Source of the DNA: Verrucomicrobiota bacterium | GTDB lineage: Bacteria > Verrucomicrobiota > Verrucomicrobiia > Limisphaerales > UBA9464 | Assembly: GCA_017309115.1 (NCBI GenBank) | Contig: JAFLEF010000045.1 | Location: 1-63,164 of the forward strand | Length of the DNA stretch: 63,164 nt | Reading direction: 5' to 3' | Part shown: positions 60,867 to 63,164 of the stretch, one piece after another | Layout of the letters: each line of letters starts with the position of its first letter | Position numbering within the stretch: position 1 is the stretch's first letter | Notes under the pieces: model-generated | Database searches by the model: none | What the model was told of the DNA's origin: nothing | What the model saw: only the letters and a program-made list of their open reading frames with translations | Program-made: the position numbers and the translations under genes

Positions 60867-60894
60867 CTCTCAGCTCTCAGCTCTCAGCTCTCAG
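60867..60894. repeat. Heptamer tandem array: CTCTCAG x4
   Basis: Four perfect copies at 60867-60873, 60874-60880, 60881-60887 and 60888-60894, nine bases after the previous array and eleven bases before the stop of the pseudopilin gene. Confidence 0.92.
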
Positions 60895-60904
60895 CTTTCC
60901 GCAA

Positions 60905-61831
60905 TCACAGCCCCTCCGGCCAGGGACCGGCGGTACGCTCCCACAGCCAGCGGTAATCGGGATTGTCCCAAGCCATCCAACCCACCACTTCGGCCTCCGC
61001 CCAGGTCCGCACCGAGGGACCCGTCCGGGGGTCCTTCCATCGATGCAGCTCCCCATGACCATCGGCAAAACTGAGCGCGCCCGTTCCCCCGTGCCGCCGA
61101 GCGGGCCAGTGCGCCGGCCAGTACGACTTCGGTCCATCGGTCCAGCGAAACTGAAACGCACTGTTCTTGATCGTCAGCTCATGCTCATCAATGAACACGT
61201 AGGTCTCCGCGGGAGACTTCCGGGCGAAATCTCCCCACTTCACGAAGGCATTCGGATCATACTGGTCCACCACCCCGTTTCGCATGCCCACCCCGTTTCC
61301 GCACACAATCGACTGGTTCATGGTGTAACTCCGCACCCGCCGCGGCCCGCGCCGTTTCTCCAGGAAATACCGGCTGTCATCCCCGGGACAATGAAAGATC
61401 TCGGCTGCCTTCAGGTACGGACCCAGATGCCCCGGCCCCGGCGCCAACAACAAGGCACTATTGGTCAAATCGGAAAGCTCCCTAGCGTACCACGGAGACA
61501 TGATGCCGTTCACCCAGCGGGCCTGCTCCGGCATGATGATGTTGATCTCCGACGGGGTCAGCCAGCCCTCGTGGTCATCGGCGTACAAATGGAAGGCAAT
61601 CTGCAACTGTCGGAGATTATTGAGACAGCCAATCCCCCACGCCTTCTGACGCGCCCGAGTCAGCGCGGGCAACAGCAGACCCGCCAGAATCGCAATCACC
61701 GCGATGACCACCAGCAGCTCAATCAAGGAAAAGCCCCGCCTGGAGCGGACCGCGCACCCGTAGTCCCGGCCAGACGTTCGGCCGGAAGGATTTCTCTCCG
61801 GCTGCTCCCCGACTGGTGTTTCCCGATTCAT
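60905..61831 (-). CDS. Pseudopilin-like protein
   Basis: 308 residues. A long basic N-terminus precedes the prepilin motif [21 protein letters not shown], followed by [25 protein letters not shown] and the C-terminal [14 protein letters not shown] typical of the class. Start at ATG 61831 is the first in frame. It lies 9 bp downstream of the secreted protein gene on the same strand, so probably co-transcribed. Confidence 0.9.
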   Translation of the reverse strand: MNRETPVGEQPERNPSGRTSGRDYGCAVRSRRGFSLIELLVVIAVIAILAGLLLPALTRARQKAWGIGCLNNLRQLQIAFHLYADDHEGWLTPSEINIIMPEQARWVNGIMSPWYARELSDLTNSALLLAPGPGHLGPYLKAAEIFHCPGDDSRYFLEKRRGPRRVRSYTMNQSIVCGNGVGMRNGVVDQYDPNAFVKWGDFARKSPAETYVFIDEHELTIKNSAFQFRWTDGPKSYWPAHWPARRHGGTGALSFADGHGELHRWKDPRTGPSVRTWAEAEVVGWMAWDNPDYRWLWERTAGPWPEGL

Positions 61832-61840
61832 GGAAGGTGG

Positions 61841-62686
61841 CTACGGCTTACGGAGCCGGAAGTAACGCTGCGGCTCGCCCTCGGCCGGCAGGGGGACATC
61901 CACTCCGGCTCCACCGGTGGGGTAGTACTCCCACTGAATCGGAGGAGCCAGGTTTGTGGAGCTTTCCAGAGTCCAGGCGCTCACCGCCTGGGGCCAACTC
62001 AGCCGAAGCACCGGCTGGTCCGACTCATTCTTCACCACTGCTCCCGCCAGCGGAATCGCCGGCGGCAGTCCTGCCTGGATCGGTTGGTCAGGGACCGGAT
62101 TCCAATCCCACGCATCCAACGTGAAGGGCCGAGGAAACAAGGTGTCGGGCCGACTGAACTTCAACCAACCGTAGTGCCGTCCATCCTCCAAATCGGCCCG
62201 AAAGCCGATCAGAAATGATGTTTTGTTGGTGAAAAACGGCTCCGGCAAGAAACCGCTAAAGTCCTTGTAAAACCAAACGGGAAACACCTCTTGTTGCGTG
62301 AACGTATTCAGCTGCAAAATGTCACTCCACGTCTGGTAGACTGGACTCTGCACCCCCACGTTCTCCGCCATTTTAAACGGCGTAACTGATCCACTTGCTC
62401 GAACAAGCTTCGCGCCAAGACTTGGCCGGATCTGATAGTTGACATCGTATATGACATCGTATATCCCAATAGATACCTGAGACACATTAACCCGATATTC
62501 CAGTTTAACCTCCGATTCCAAGTCGAACTTCACTGATCCTAGCAACGCCGATTGAACAACCGGAGGAACAGGAAGATCGATGGGTTCTGCGGCCCAACTC
62601 GAGCCGGGTAGCGCTACGAGAAAACATGCCCCTAAAGATGCCAGCGCCCATTGGCGCACAAACCCATGCTTTCGTCGGGTTGCCAT
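61841..62686 (-). CDS. Secreted hypothetical protein, tandem paralogue 1
   Basis: 281 residues with signal segment WALASLGACFLVALPGSSWA. Body: VNVSQVSIGIYDVIYDVNYQI, GFRADLEDGRHYGWLKFSRP, LDAWDWNPVPDQPI. It ends in a strand-rich module LRLSWPQAVSAWTLESSTNL with FRLRKP, which is a recurrent C-terminal module of secreted Verrucomicrobiota proteins. Function unknown. A paralogue lies directly upstream. Confidence 0.85.
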   Translation of the reverse strand: MATRRKHGFVRQWALASLGACFLVALPGSSWAAEPIDLPVPPVVQSALLGSVKFDLESEVKLEYRVNVSQVSIGIYDVIYDVNYQIRPSLGAKLVRASGSVTPFKMAENVGVQSPVYQTWSDILQLNTFTQQEVFPVWFYKDFSGFLPEPFFTNKTSFLIGFRADLEDGRHYGWLKFSRPDTLFPRPFTLDAWDWNPVPDQPIQAGLPPAIPLAGAVVKNESDQPVLRLSWPQAVSAWTLESSTNLAPPIQWEYYPTGGAGVDVPLPAEGEPQRYFRLRKP

Positions 62687-62697
62687 GATGTTTGAGG

Positions 62698-63164
62698 CTA
62701 CGGCTTACGGAGCCGGAAATAGCGCTGGGGCTCGCCTTCCGAGGTGAGCGGCACATCCACTCCAGGTCCACCGGTGGGGTAGTACTCCCATTGGATGGGA
62801 GGAGCGAGGTTCGTGGTGCTTTCCAGCGTCCAAGCACTCACCGCTTGGGGCCAGCTCAGCCGAAGCACCGGCTGTTCCGACTCGTTCTTCGCCACTACTC
62901 CCGACAGCGGAATCTGCGGCGGCAGTCCCGCCGGGATGGGTTGGTCCGGCACCGGATTCCAATCCCACGCATCCAACGTGAAGGGCCGGGCAAATAGCGT
63001 ATCGGGCCGACTAAACTTAAGCCATCCGTAGTGCCGTCCGTCTTCCAGATCGGAACGGAAACCGATGAGCATGGAAGTCCTGTTCGTGAAAAAGCGGTGC
63101 GGAAGAGCGAATGCCAGATCGCGGTAGAACCAAGTTGGAAAGACCTCTTGTTGGCGGAAGGTTA
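62698..63164 (-). CDS. Secreted hypothetical protein, tandem paralogue 2 (5' end beyond window)
   Basis: The stop is at 62698 and the frame is open to the window edge (about 155 codons). It matches the C-terminal half of the neighbouring gene nearly residue by residue (QQEVFPTWFYRDLAF; GFRSDLEDGRHYGWLKFSRP; LRLSWPQAVSAWTLESTTNL; FRLRKP). A recent tandem duplication; the signal peptide lies outside. Confidence 0.85.
   Translation of the reverse strand, partial: TFRQQEVFPTWFYRDLAFALPHRFFTNRTSMLIGFRSDLEDGRHYGWLKFSRPDTLFARPFTLDAWDWNPVPDQPIPAGLPPQIPLSGVVAKNESEQPVLRLSWPQAVSAWTLESTTNLAPPIQWEYYPTGGPGVDVPLTSEGEPQRYFRLRKP

Larger units (their letters stand above)
60432..60904. repeat. Repeat-rich intergenic island
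   Basis: About 470 bp without a gene. It contains two heptamer units GTTGAGA/GTTGAAA at 60652-60665, a REP-like palindrome CCGCCT-GA-AGGCGG at 60770-60783 followed by TACTACGAAC, and two heptamer arrays at 60837-60857 and 60867-60894. Confidence 0.65.

Noticed and set aside
1-63164. CRISPR array
   Set aside because: No set of 24-40-bp direct repeats with unique spacers was seen; the only tandem repeats are the short ones described.

Overview
The window looks like a chromosomal segment of a GC-rich Verrucomicrobiota bacterium, probably near the Limisphaerales/Pedosphaera lineage; this placement is inferred from gene content, with no marker-gene tree. The signs are several PEP-CTERM proteins, pseudopilin-like proteins with an FTLIELLVV-type start, FG-GAP/ASPIC-UnbV and DUF4623-like secreted proteins, a Tat-exported Gfo/Idh/MocA oxidoreductase, and a long MoxR/DUF58/BatA operon with DUF4159 proteins.

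The left end (1-10.4 kb) is accessory DNA full of broken genes. It holds the tail of a transposase, a HEAT-like hypothetical gene, a HigA-type antitoxin fragment, two copies of one duplicated segment (an intact two-repeat gene at 4.6-5.8 kb and a frameshifted, internally deleted copy at 1.5-2.25 kb), a secreted caspase/CHAT-like protein with signs of compensating frameshifts, a VapBC-type pair, a pseudopilin gene without its 5' end, a Sel1-repeat gene and an orphan frameshifted antitoxin.

From 10.4 to 14.2 kb lies a compact four-gene operon of unknown role. From 14.4 to 30.5 kb there are an acyltransferase with an ankyrin-repeat insertion, an isochorismatase/NPCBM protein, the menaquinone (futalosine) enzyme MqnE, MnmE, a ferredoxin, a 1206-residue FG-GAP protein, a TPR lipoprotein, a candidate structured RNA, ThiD, Ndk, a Gfo/Idh/MocA protein and ApbE. 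From 30.8 to 33.4 kb is a tandem array of PEP-CTERM paralogues plus a secreted protein.

The core of the window is a nine-gene operon at 33.8-49.5 kb: TPR/metallopeptidase, two DUF4159 proteins, MoxR ATPase, DUF58, a BatA/VWA protein, a giant coiled-coil membrane protein, a second VWA-like membrane protein and a C13/caspase-like protein. Stop/start overlaps and short gaps suggest one envelope-associated system. It is followed by a degenerate molybdopterin oxidoreductase, two DUF4623-like propeller proteins flanking a pseudopilin gene, a GH5-like hydrolase, a YaeQ-like protein, and rpsP-khpA-trmD-rplS without rimM. The right end carries a methyltransferase, a repeat-rich gap, another pseudopilin and two tandem paralogous secreted proteins.

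The most unusual sequence-level signal is a recurrent 7-bp periodicity. Short tandem arrays with different heptamer units occur at seven intergenic or degenerate places. In addition, all the small multi-base indels that distinguish the duplicated segments, and one that breaks a small ORF, are also 7-bp tandem duplications.
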